Source: Ostrinia nubilalis (Eukaryota > Arthropoda > Insecta > Lepidoptera > Crambidae). Taken from it: a stretch of 64,000 nucleotides of DNA. Each line of letters starts with the position of its first letter. The stretch's first letter is position 1. Of this stretch, positions 44,603 through 54,299 are shown piece after piece. Location: NCBI RefSeq assembly GCF_963855985.1, contig NC_087107.1, positions 9,114,001-9,178,000 of the forward strand, in the 5' to 3' direction. The notes under the pieces were generated by a model that worked only from the letters and a program-made list of their open reading frames with translations, was not told the origin of the DNA and did not search any database. Both the position numbers and the translations under genes were made by a program.

Positions 44603-45892
44603 GCGTCTTTCCGTTCTATACATGGCCAGAACGCACCCATAGGAAACTGCTCGTGTATATTTTGTAGTGCCCGTTTGTAAATCTGTTACTCCAAACTATA
44701 CACGAATTTTGCGTACTGATCGTGTATAGTTTGAAAGAGCTTAGTAAAAAAAGTCATATCCAAACTATACTCGATTAGTTTCTACTACACCACTTACACT
44801 TGACTAGAGTGTGTTTAGTTGATATTGATTTAGTAAAATATGGAATTATATTTAAAATAGCATTTATTCGATATTATTACATAAAATATTATTATTTTAC
44901 TGAATCTATAATAAATCTAGATTTTTAACACTATTGTAAGTGGTTTTTGAAATTAAATTGATTAGGTAGATTTCAAATTAAATAACAATTATTAGTGTAA
45001 TCATAAATTCATTTAAAATGAGAGAGAGTGAGAGAAGAAAGTTCAACGTGCATTATTAATACATTATGCGAGACTTTAAATGTTAGGTTTGTATTATCGG
45101 CCGTTTGGTGTAGTGGTTCGAAACGGACTACTATTCCGGAGGTAGCGGGTTCGATTCCCGCACAGTACAAACATTTGTGTGCATGAACATATTTGGACTG
45201 GGTGTTTTCTATGTATAGTAAGTATGTATTTACAAAAAAAAAGTATTTAAGTATGTATGTTTATTTATATCCGTTGTCTAGTACCCATAGTACAAGCTTT
45301 GCTTAGTTTGGGACTAGAAGCGCAGTGTAAAATGTCTAAGAAATTAAGGATATTTATTTATTATTTATTTTATTTATTAACTTTTATCTCAAGAACAAAA
45401 TCATTTTGACATATTTCCATACCTACTTACATAATTCTTAATTTAAGAGTTATTCGAGAATTGGTGAAAATTAAATATCAGCCCCAAAAAAAAAAATCTT
45501 TTCTATGGCAGAATGAGAAACACCAAAAAATCCTTTATCAAAACAATGGCACGTGTCGAAAGATGATTCAATGTTTAAAGTAGACACGCAGATATGAATT
45601 AAGATAGAGAGGTCAATAAGACAAAATGACTAGCATGCAACTACTCGCGTATAAATTGTAATCACGCACTTATTACAATACATACATGATTAGTCCGTAT
45701 GCGTACTGGCGATGTATATTTTGGCGCAAGATAATTGACTTAAGTCACTACAAAGTATACGCGAGCAGTACGCAGCATATGCGTACTGGTCGTGTATAGT
45801 TTGGAGGAGCTTAGTAAAAAAAGTCACCTCCAAACTATACTCGATTAGTTTCACACCCTTGCGTTCTGACTATGTATAGAACGGAAAGACGC
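44603..45892. mobile_element. TIR element with 9-bp TSD (third level)
   Basis: Perfect terminal inverted repeats GCGTCTTTCCGTTCTATACAT at 44603 and the complement ending at 45892. The 9-bp duplication GGCACCCGG is exact at 44594-44602 and 45893-45901. Sub-terminal regions repeat CCAAACTATACTCGATTAG (44761, 45832) and CGTGTATAGTTTG (44729, 45789) on both sides, and AGCTTAGTAAAAAAAGTCA occurs at both ends. These may be transposase-binding sites. A 9-bp duplication fits Mutator-like elements, though the termini do not prove it. No transposase is present. Confidence 0.75.
45098..45379 (+). mobile_element. tRNA-derived SINE (innermost level)
   Basis: Box A TGGTGTAGTGG (45108-45118) and exact box B GGTTCGATTCC (45148-45158) lie in a tRNA-like head. 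The tail has TTATATCCGTTGTCTAGTAC, CATAGTACAAGCTTTGCTTA and TTTGGGACTAGAAGCGCAGT, a tail I know from lepidopteran SINEs, then an ATTT-rich end. It lies within the third-level TIR element. Confidence 0.8.
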
Positions 45893-46916
45893 GGCACCCG
45901 GGGCGGACCGCCCCCACCGCCCCCCCCTTACGCCGCTACTGGGGTGTAAGCAACTATTAAATTTCAAGGTCAACGGTCACAAAAATCGGTTGTTTGCGCT
46001 TTTTTTAGAAATATCTCATTTCCTGTGGGTTTTTTGCTATTTGTATTTATTATCAATATTGTAGAATACTAAATTCTCTACAAATTTTGTTTAAAAACTT
46101 TTTTTATACGGTGAACCGTTTTCGAGATAGAGGGCGGAGAGCGCGCGGTCACTGCATCACTTCAGGTCTACTTAAGCGGTTTAGATTTTTCATACAAAAG
46201 GATTTTCCCGCTAATTCCTGTGGGAATTTCGGGAATTCCTTGTTGTAACTAAGCTTTGAGTTTACTAAGGTACCTACATGCCAAATTTCAAGCGTCTAAC
46301 TTCCGTTAAGCGTTTAGATTTTTCATACAAAAGGATTTTCCCGCTAATTCCTGTTCCCGTGGGAATTCCTAAGTATACCTACTATAACCTGCCCAGGTGT
46401 ATGAAGAATAATTGTACCAAGTTTCGTTAAAATCCGTCGAGTAGCTTTTGTTTCTATAAGGAACATACAGACGGACAGAATTCTATACATGAAATATATT
46501 TTCAAAATAACTATCAGGGGGTGATTAGTGATCGATACTGATGCCAAAAATGCAATCAGTAAAATTTTTGTCTGTCTGTCTGTCCGTCTGTCCGTCTATC
46601 TCGAAAACGGTTCACCGTATAAAAAAATTTTTTAAACAAAATTTGTAGAGAATTTAGTATTCTACAATATTGATAATAAATACAAATAGCAAAAAACCCA
46701 TAGGAAATGAGATATTTCCAAAAAAAGCGCAAAAAACCGATTTTTGTGACCTTTGACCTTAAAATTTAATAGTTGCTTACACCCTACCATATGTAGGTTT
46801 TGAGACAACTTTTAGGGTGTCAATATACAAGTATTTACAGACTTACAGCTGGGTATCTCTAATTCCGAGATTCTTACCTAATTTAAGCTTAAATGACTGG
46901 ACTACAGTAGGTATTG

Positions 46917-47850
46917 GCACACTTAATAAATGTAAAATATTGGGATTACGGAACTCTTACTAAGTAACTATTAGTTTGCTATAATATCAAGCGTTTCTGA
47001 TCGTGATGTCTTCCAAAAACTTTTTTGGATGAGCGAAATCTTCGTGAAAGAAGAAATCTATTTATTTAGTAAGGTACCTATACCTAGGCTACGCATAAGT
47101 AGCTTTGCAGATTCCGATGTGAGCTTTTTAAAAACAAAATAGCTTGTTAAATATTGTTAACATCTCGTTAACAGCTTTGATTAGTTATTGAGAAGCTGTG
47201 AACAATGCTTTATGAAGCTGAAAATTGTTAACCTTTCTCATTACCCGACTAACTAACTACTTAACTATAGTATTATAGTTATTTTCTGAACGATACCGTT
47301 GCGAACTTTATCTCTTTAACATCTAGTAAGTAAGACTGTTAAAACTTTTTTATAAGCTCTTTTCTCGTCTGCAGGAAAGATGTATCATTATTTTATTTTC
47401 CAAATCCATACCTAATAACTAACAAACTCGTAGTATAAAAATTATAGAATGCTTAGGAGTGCGCATTTGAATCGCTCAACTAAGTATTGATCGCGTTTTT
47501 GTGTTTAAGCTTTTTGTTTGGATTTGCGATAAGTTTAATACCTACATACCTATTTGATATTTTATACATAAAAAGATATGTATTAATTAAGGCTGGATTC
47601 GAGCATATTTTTACTACGAGTGCCACCAAGTCTACACACAATGCAACCAAGTTCAGAGGTCAGCAAGTGTAGCTTATCAAATTCTCACTGATTTCATTCA
47701 CGGTTTGTTCCATTGTCTCTGTCAGCTCCCACGAGTCTAACCTGTAATTATGTCTAGATCGGCGAGATAGGCTGAGCTAACTAATACGTGCGGTATTGAA
47801 TCGAATTTGAGATAACTGATGGAAATACAAGTATGTACAGTCAACGTCAA
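46917..47850. other. Stretch with nothing recognised
   Basis: AT-rich, no exon or repeat ends seen. Confidence 0.35.
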
Positions 47851-47853
47851 ATA

Positions 47854-48379
47854 CACTCAACATCAAATAAACCGCACCTTCCGCGACGCGAACTTTAAAG
47901 ATTTTCTTCTGACACAATCATGGTACCCCAACAATATTGGTGTTATTTGAAAGCCCAATAAATATCCTTAAAGAAAAATACATTTCATTTCCAAATAAAT
48001 GATTAACATATTATACCATAAATTAATGTGACTTGAAAATAGACCTCACTTTGGGCTCACCTCTGGGATCAATTAGACCAATTTTTATGGTTATAAAACC
48101 AAATAAAGATCTCACGTGTCCTCTTTAACAGACGGATAGCGATTAATCCCAACTTAACAGTTTTATAGTCATAAAAAATGGCTATAGCGTAACTAACTAT
48201 TTTTTGAAGAAGTGACTCTGGATCCTTGTAAAGACACATTTTTGGGGTAAAAACCTTTCCTTTAATGAAATGAAGTTTAGAACTAGGCTTTCAAATGGTA
48301 CCAATGTTGGTGGGAAGTGGGGATGCATACGTTTGATAAGTGCTTGTCGCGGGAGGTGCGATTTATTTGATGCCGAGTG
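47854..48379. mobile_element. 526-bp inverted-repeat element, TA flanks
   Basis: Left CACTCAACATCAAATAAACC with GCACCTTCCGCGAC pairs with right GTCGCGGGAGGTGCGATTTA with TTTGATGCCGAGTG. TTTGAAAGCC / GGCTTTCAAA and CAACAATATTGGT / ACCAATGTTG continue the pairing inward. TA is at 47852-47853 and 48380-48381. Confidence 0.7.
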
Positions 48380-48381
48380 TA

Positions 48382-48471
48382 GTTCGTGACACACAAAGTA
48401 GCCAAAAAGTTCGCAACACGTCTTTGTCAGGTGGTTTTATCAACTTTTTGGTCACTTTGGGTGTCACGAAC
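48382..48471. mobile_element. 90-bp hairpin MITE abutting the previous element
   Basis: GTTCGTGACACACAAAGTAG with CCAAAAAGTT pairs with AACTTTTTGG and TCACTTTGGGTGTCACGAAC. TA at 48380-48381 is shared with the neighbouring element, and TA follows at 48472-48473. Confidence 0.75.
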
Positions 48472-48767
48472 TATTTGACTAGTGTAACTATAGTGCAAAA
48501 AAAAAAATACGTCAGACTTTACATTTTTGTTGCAAGTTAGCCTCTATTACAAACGCATAAGAAACTGCTGTGTCTAACTTGAGGTGCTGTCGTCTGTACT
48601 GCAATGTATTAGTAAATCAATGTAAAAATAGCAATATAGAGCCTCCTTTGTGAACAATGGAAGATTACAATAGAGAGTAGTAAGTAGCACAGAATAATAA
48701 TAAGTATAGTACCTAGTAGTAGTAGATAGTAGAGTGCAAAAAATTAAAAAAATGGCTACGCACTTTA

Positions 48768-48905
48768 GGGATGATTTTTCAATCGTCAGATATCTTGTAA
48801 CTGAAGAATAACCCTGTCATTTTGACATATTTTCCATACTAAAACTGTCAATGTGCCAAACTTATACTTCAGTTAAAAGATATCCGACGATTGTAAAATC
48901 AGCCC
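48768..48905. mobile_element. MITE (family A, copy 2)
   Basis: GGGATGATTTTTCAATCGTC then AGATATCTTGTAACTGAAG pairs with CTTCAGTTAAAAGATATCCG and ACGATTGTAAAATCAGCCC. TA flanks both sides. Shares GTCAATGTGCCAAA with copy 1 at 5383. Confidence 0.75.
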
Positions 48906-49849
48906 TAATAAAAGACATAAATGTATTATTAGCGTTAACTAGTAGACTCGTGTATTTTTATTTAGTGCAACGAATTGCTTTTTAATAAAATTTTATTTCA
49001 AATAAAAGTGAGTTAGAAATTAGTCCCAATTAATCTTTAGTGTTAGAAAACTGTTAACATGATACGTGATGGATGATGTACAGTTTTTACATTGGTTCAT
49101 TACGTATTGTCACAATTTGTATGAAACTGTTCGTAAAATATGAAATTTATTTGTTTCAAATGTGCAACACCGTTTTATCGAAGCTTGTAGGTTTCATTGA
49201 ATGAGTTGTGCGAGTTATTTATACCAACATTGTATCTCCATTGCTCCGGGGTTATCAGTAAAGGTCGTATTCTCATAGTTGATAACAAACTGTTTATTCG
49301 TCAGGTTTAAAAGAAGGAATATTAGGTACAGATTAATGCGCCAGATTGATGAAGATTAGTAAATAGTTATGAATCATAGGTCAATGTGTATCACAATTAA
49401 AGTAAAGTCAGACAAATTGTTAGCTTAGAATTTCGGAATAACAAGAAGTGTTCCTATTAGTGTTACTCGTACTTAAAAAGATCTCATCAGATTTACATCT
49501 TTGGCCTCGCTTAGTAGTTAATTAGATTTGCTTTTTAATTGTGATTTGGTTTGGTATTCGTTTTTCTTAAATCGTAAGTTAAGCTAAGTAATTGGGACGT
49601 GTAGGTAGAGGTGGGCGCCACGCCGGCGCGCCGCCGCCGCCGCGAATTTTTTCACGCCGCCGCCGCCGACGACCAGCTGTCGGCGCGCCGATACTGATAC
49701 TGTACCAACTATTTGCAATTTATTCCTCTTCTATAGTACTAATTTGTGTTTCGAACACAGAAGAACTATTTTTTTATTGAGTTGAGCGGCTATTCTAGTT
49801 CAATAAAGTTCTAGTATCACTGCGACCGGTACCGATCTATTGTGATCGG

Positions 49850-50540
49850 CACTATTTTCCTTACAGTTTGCCTCCGAGTCCTGCATCCATTAGGAATTGC
49901 AGTATGTTTTGGGGGGCGATATGTTTTACATCTTGTGGGCTTAGGATGTGTTTGCCCAGGTGTAAGCTCCGCTTGCGCATTAAAGCTCCGTGAGAATGTG
50001 TAGTGACGTTTCATCTGCCTCTTGGCACATCCTGCACGTTCTTAATTCCGACAGTCCCATATTGGACAAGTGCTTGTTTAAGCTGCAGTGTCCAGTGAGG
50101 GCTCGAACTAAGATGCGCATTTTGATCCTACTCAGTCCTATGATCTGCTAAGAGCATTTTGGGTCATAGGCTTTTATGAGAGCTTTGGAATGAGTTAATC
50201 CTGGCGTGTCTGACCATGCTTTAAAGGATTTGTTTAAATAAATGTTCTCCAGGGTCATTCGAGCGAGACTTTTGGGAATGCCATAAAAGGGTTCTGGACC
50301 ATATTGTGTTCCCTCCGCTCCCGCTCTGGCCAGTTCGTCGGCATTTTCATTGCCCACGATTCCCACGTGACCTGGGCCTGGAACCCATCTCAGCGTTACT
50401 CTGTTACGTTCTCCTAGGGAATACCCTAAGAGAACGTAACAGTCGACTCGTGCAGTTTTCTACCAACTTTGAGGTGATTTAGTTGGAGTTTAAGGCCATC
50501 AGCGCAGCCTGTCTGAGTTAATATAAATTATGTGGTTGGC
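49850..50540 (-). pseudogene. Degraded RNase H and C-terminal region of a LINE (I/R1-like)
   Basis: Minus strand shows INSDR with QAALMALNSN in another frame, then VTLRWVPGPGHVGIVGNENA and DELARAGAEG, the conserved end of RNase H in LINEs such as I and R1 types. Further on come LSRIKMRILVRALTGHCSLN and LSELRTCRMCQEADETSLHI, matching the usual region after RNase H. At least two frameshifts and a stop break it. It lies inside the hAT-type element. Confidence 0.7.
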
Positions 50541-51389
50541 AAAATTTTTCGCAGTAGTAACAGTTAATAAAGTACCTACATTATTCCAGTTGCTGCTTGG
50601 TCTAGTAAATAATTGATCGCGAGAGGCGCCGGTCCCTCTTGCTGTCAAGAAAAAAATACCCGCCTTCGTCTGGCAGACAACCCAGAGAGATTGGCAAATA
50701 TGTCTCGGACGGAATGCAAATGGGAACCACAACCTCTGGAAGGCAACAAAGTACCTCCCTCAAAGTGTTCTCCGCTTATAAAGTCCGGTAATACATGAGT
50801 GCGAACTGACAAGAAAAATCTCAGACCTTTGCTACATGACAAACCGGTTTATTTAAGACACGGATAATCCAAAAAATCCATAATTCAATCAAAAAAATAA
50901 GATCAAGCATTGTACTTGCTCTGAGACTTGCAGCTATGCCTGCCTTTGATTCCTACTGATGATGATGATTCATCCGACCGATTTCGGTCATGGTGACTTA
51001 GCTATCTTAGCGGCGCTGGTGCGCCCGAAGATGGCTTACATAGCCCATCTTCGCGGCAAACTCCTCGCACATTGAGAGTACCCGCCGCCAACATAATTAT
51101 AGTGAATGGCGGCAGATGGACGGGATTTACATCATCGCGTTTTGCGTCGAGTTCAGTTGTGCGCTGCTCCTAAAATTCGCGGACTCGCCTCTACACAACA
51201 CAATCTCCCGCCATTCTAGGTGCTGTGATGCCAAACCTTCCCATTGTGATTTGAGAGGGCCCATTTTGCATCTTTTCGTATGCTGCTTCTGGACATTTTT
51301 GTACTTTTGTAATCTGAGGAGTTGACCGCCATGTTTCCACTTACCCTCCTCAAGTTCAAAGTAGTTAAGATTGATTCCTACTACGCTAA

Positions 51390-51655
51390 TTGAGGGCGAA
51401 AGACGCAGGAGGACAAAGTGACTGACATAGCCCACAGAATAGCTAAAATCAAGTGGCAGTGGGCGGGGCACATATCTCGTCGAGCTGATGGCCGCTCGGG
51501 CAGTAAAGTTCTTGAGTGGCGACTACGAGCCGGAAGACGTAGCGTGGGCAGGCCTCCACTAGATGGACCGACGATTTGGGGAAGGTCGCAGAAAGTGCCT
51601 GGATGCGAGCGGCGCAGGACGTCTTTCGGCTGAAACGAAAGAACTAACGCTAAGA
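51390..51655 (+). pseudogene. RTE-like LINE reverse transcriptase tail
   Basis: Frame 51418 reads IAHRIAKIKWQWAGHISRRA then VLEWRLRAGRRSVGRPP, the usual C-terminal region of lepidopteran endonuclease-reverse transcriptases. The next part (DDLVKVAG-like) is degraded. Same family as 22905-23065. 5'-truncated and inactive. Confidence 0.7.
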
Positions 51656-52599
51656 GAGATGGCTTAGCTAAAGAAATAGCCAAAATGGACCCTCGTAAAG
51701 CACTTGCATTTGATCTGATCACCATGAAGTCATGGTCTTGACAATGACCACACGAGAACACGATACACGAGAACCTGATGTCAGCCAAACCCGCTATATC
51801 CAAATATCAAAGTATCTATGATCAAGAGAGCTAATTTACTAGGGTTTACCACTGCTCTAGTGGCTCAAACCCCAACCAACTGCAAATCACCTGATTAGTC
51901 TTAATGACAGATACTAAAAAAGCAGATTTAAAAAAAAAACCTAATGAACAAAGGTCAAACAAGGTCACGCCGCCGACGCCGCCGCCGCCGAGGTCAAAAA
52001 GTCGGCGCGCCGCCGCCGGCCAATTGTATATCGGCGCCCACCTCTACGTGTAGGTAGTGTCCTGAAAAGGGTCTCCAACTCCATACTAATAAAGAATTAG
52101 AATTGGGTTACGAATATTGATAGATCACAATATTCTTGTTTTAAATTTTGTTTTATGTTGCGTAAAATTTGAATTGAAATAAAATTCTAAATTTAGACAT
52201 ACCTACTATATTTTACAGATAAACTTAACACGTATATTTGCGTAACCCGTCTGTCGCGAAAGTTGCTTTGTCCAGTTTTTGCATTAGTATGAACATTTCA
52301 TCAAATATCATACAAATTACACAAGTAAATGCATACTTATGTCGAAATGCGAAGAACAGGCAAAATGCTCATACGCGGAAATGTTAATGCTAGTAATTTT
52401 AACTTTTTATAACAACTTTACAAGTAAACCTCGCGTTTCGATATGATGTAATGTGTACATTATGGTTCTGCCCGTGCTAGAAAAAAGAAAAAAATTGATA
52501 TGGAAAAACCACTTTGAGCCTTCTCATCAAACTATTAACTTTTGTTGCATAATCGCATTTTACAATAAGATGTGTCATCCTCAATGATGATAATATTGC

Positions 52600-52770
52600 A
52601 AAGATACAACTTTTTCGCTCGTATAAATTTACAAACGATACTTGCTTAAGTGAAGCAGCAAATCAAACGGGAGCTCTGGAGCTCTGAGCTCTGAGCTCTG
52701 TGATTGGTTCGTGTGTCACCCTGTACGTCCACGCGCACTGTGAGACCTCATAGTAATGTTTGTGATGCTG
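52600..52770 (-). repeat. MITE-like repeat (family D, copy 2) with GAGCTCT array
   Basis: Reverse complement of the copy at 39955 (TGTCACCCTGTACGTCCACG, CGCACTGTGAGACCTCATAG, TAATGTTTGT). It carries an extra short array of GAGCTCT / GAGCTCTG at about 52671-52699 not present in copy 1. Confidence 0.6.
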
Positions 52771-52774
52771 TTGT

Positions 52775-54210
52775 TTCGAAATTGACATTATTGTCATTTA
52801 AGTGAATTTAGTTGGCGAAATTGCATCAAAAATAACACACTCGGTAATTCAATAATATGGTGTCACAAAATTATTTAGTACGAATTCTTAATTTCACTTG
52901 TATTTGAGTCAGCGTTTGTTTACATTCAGAAATCATCCAACCTTAGCGGTTTTTCCTGCCATGTGTCATTCTCGTAAATCCTTCATTTGCATTATAAATA
53001 AACACGTTTCCAGTATTCTCTTTGGAAGTTGTTTTGAATTTGCTTTCTCGGAAAATCTGCACCTACCAGTAAGTAAGTGTGTGGTGTGAGTCAGTAAGCA
53101 AACGAGATAGCTCACACACCGAACTACTTGCAAGTTATTGTGTTGAAACCCTGATAATGGTCCGTGTGTTGATGACATTCTTGTGCGCCGACGCAGTCAA
53201 ATAAAGTTAGAGCTAACTCTCATTATGATTGTTTTAACCAAAGGCTAATTGCCTTTGTTTTGGGAAAATAACTTACGGCTATTCATTTTGTCATTTTGAC
53301 AAAGGTTGCATACCCAAAACACCTAGTCTTAAAGATTGGAATTCTACAAAAGCTTTTGCTTGAAAATGGGTTAAAGGCACAGAACACCTAAAAGTCATGT
53401 TGAAGGCTCAAATTCTGGAAGAGGCAGACTAACAAGTTTAGCGTACCACAGGGGTTACACCAAACAGTTATTTTGACACACATTATGTGGCACAGATTTT
53501 TAGTCCGTTGTGTCAAATGTTCAAGTGAAAAATCTCCTATACTTAATTATTTGTTAGTAGTCTGGCCTCTATAAAAGTATAGTCAGTTTTATAACGATTA
53601 TTCCAATTGAAAATATGAATCACAAACTTTCTTCTCTACATGAATAAATGTAACAGAGATTCGCAATTGGATTCATCTGACAATTAGAGCTGAAATATTA
53701 GCTATTATCTCCGTTCTAGCAGCTAGAAAGTGATCTGAGTAATTGAGGAATGCGTACGTATTTATTGTTGTATGCATTTGTTGCAAAAACAAACTTTTAG
53801 AAGGCGATCGATAGTAAAATCGTTTAAAATATTCGTAATTATTTAAGGCCGCAAAAAAGTAAAAGGCGATTTATTTGTGGCCGTTTGAATAACGACATTT
53901 TTTCCTTGTGCAAAGAAAAAAAATTAGAACTACCTACCGTCATTTGTTAAATAAATACCTACTTAGTAAGGACACAAAAGTTGGCGTTAGCCATTTTTTC
54001 GCGAGATATTAAGTTCAGAAAACACAAATTTTGTGACAAATAAATCCTGGCTTCACAGCAATTGCAGCAGTGGTAACTAGAGATAGATAAATAAGTTTAA
54101 AAAACTGAAGCAGCAAGTAAGTTACATAAATCCCATGTAAAGTTAGATAACAAGCCACAGGATTAGGACAATGTAAAATAATTGTGAAAAGTAATGTTCT
54201 GCATCACAAA
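52775..54210. other. Stretch with nothing recognised
   Basis: AT-rich with chance ORFs. Confidence 0.35.
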
Positions 54211-54277
54211 CAACGTGGGCCCGGAGGAATGCGCGCGAGTTGCGAGATCAAACGGATCGCGACCGAAATAACTCCCC

Positions 54278-54291
54278 GTCGCCATGGCAAC
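54278..54291. promoter_or_regulatory. X-box-like motif (RFX site)
   Basis: GTCGCCATGGCAAC fits GTNRCC-N2-RGYAAC exactly. It lies in a GC-rich patch (54215-54300) within AT-rich DNA, and a TATA-like TATATAAA follows at 54393-54400. No gene is visible nearby. A chance match is possible. Confidence 0.4.
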
Positions 54292-54299
54292 TATACCCT

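Larger units (their letters stand above)
44396..45941. mobile_element. hAT-type element with 8-bp TSD (second level)
   Basis: Ends CAGTGGCGGCGTAGC and, at the right, CTTACGCCGCTACTG. The 8-bp duplication GGGTGTAA is exact at 44388-44395 and 45942-45949. An 8-bp duplication with CAG-type ends is the hAT signature. Removing the inner insertion leaves about 250 bp, so this is a non-autonomous element. It contains a run of 25 C at 44435-44459. Confidence 0.85.
44270..46916. mobile_element. Palindromic element interrupted by a hAT element (outermost of four levels)
   Basis: Left arm 44270-44395 and, beyond the insertion, 45950-46140. Together they are reverse-complementary to 46590-46916. Shared words include CAGCTGTAAGTCTGTAAATA, AAACCTACATATGGTAGGGT and TACGGTGAACCGTTTTCGAG on the left and their complements on the right. 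The centre contains two copies of TTTTTCATACAAAAGGATTT (about 46190 and 46320). The outer ends fade, so exact termini are uncertain. Confidence 0.75.
49606..52046. mobile_element. 2.44-kb hAT-type composite element with exact 8-bp TSD
   Basis: The ends TAGAGGTGGGCGCC and GGCGCCCACCTCTA are perfect inverted repeats, flanked by CGTGTAGG at 49598-49605 and 52047-52054. Beside the ends lie GC-rich CGCCGCCGCC tracts on both sides (about 49620-49690 and 51967-52020). The 8-bp duplication marks it as hAT. The interior has no hAT transposase that I can see. It holds a minus-strand RNase H fragment of one LINE and a plus-strand RTE-like tail, plus about 0.8 kb of unrecognised sequence. Confidence 0.8.

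Noticed and set aside
49592..49780. Arg-rich ORF at the left end of the hAT composite
   Set aside because: It is the translation of the CGCCGCC tract in the terminal region, not a gene.
50401..50442. Hairpin CTGTTACGTTCTC / GAGAACGTAACAG as a regulatory structure
   Set aside because: The sequence is also readable as part of the LINE RNase H coding frame (CYVLLGYSLGERNRVTL), so the palindrome is probably incidental.
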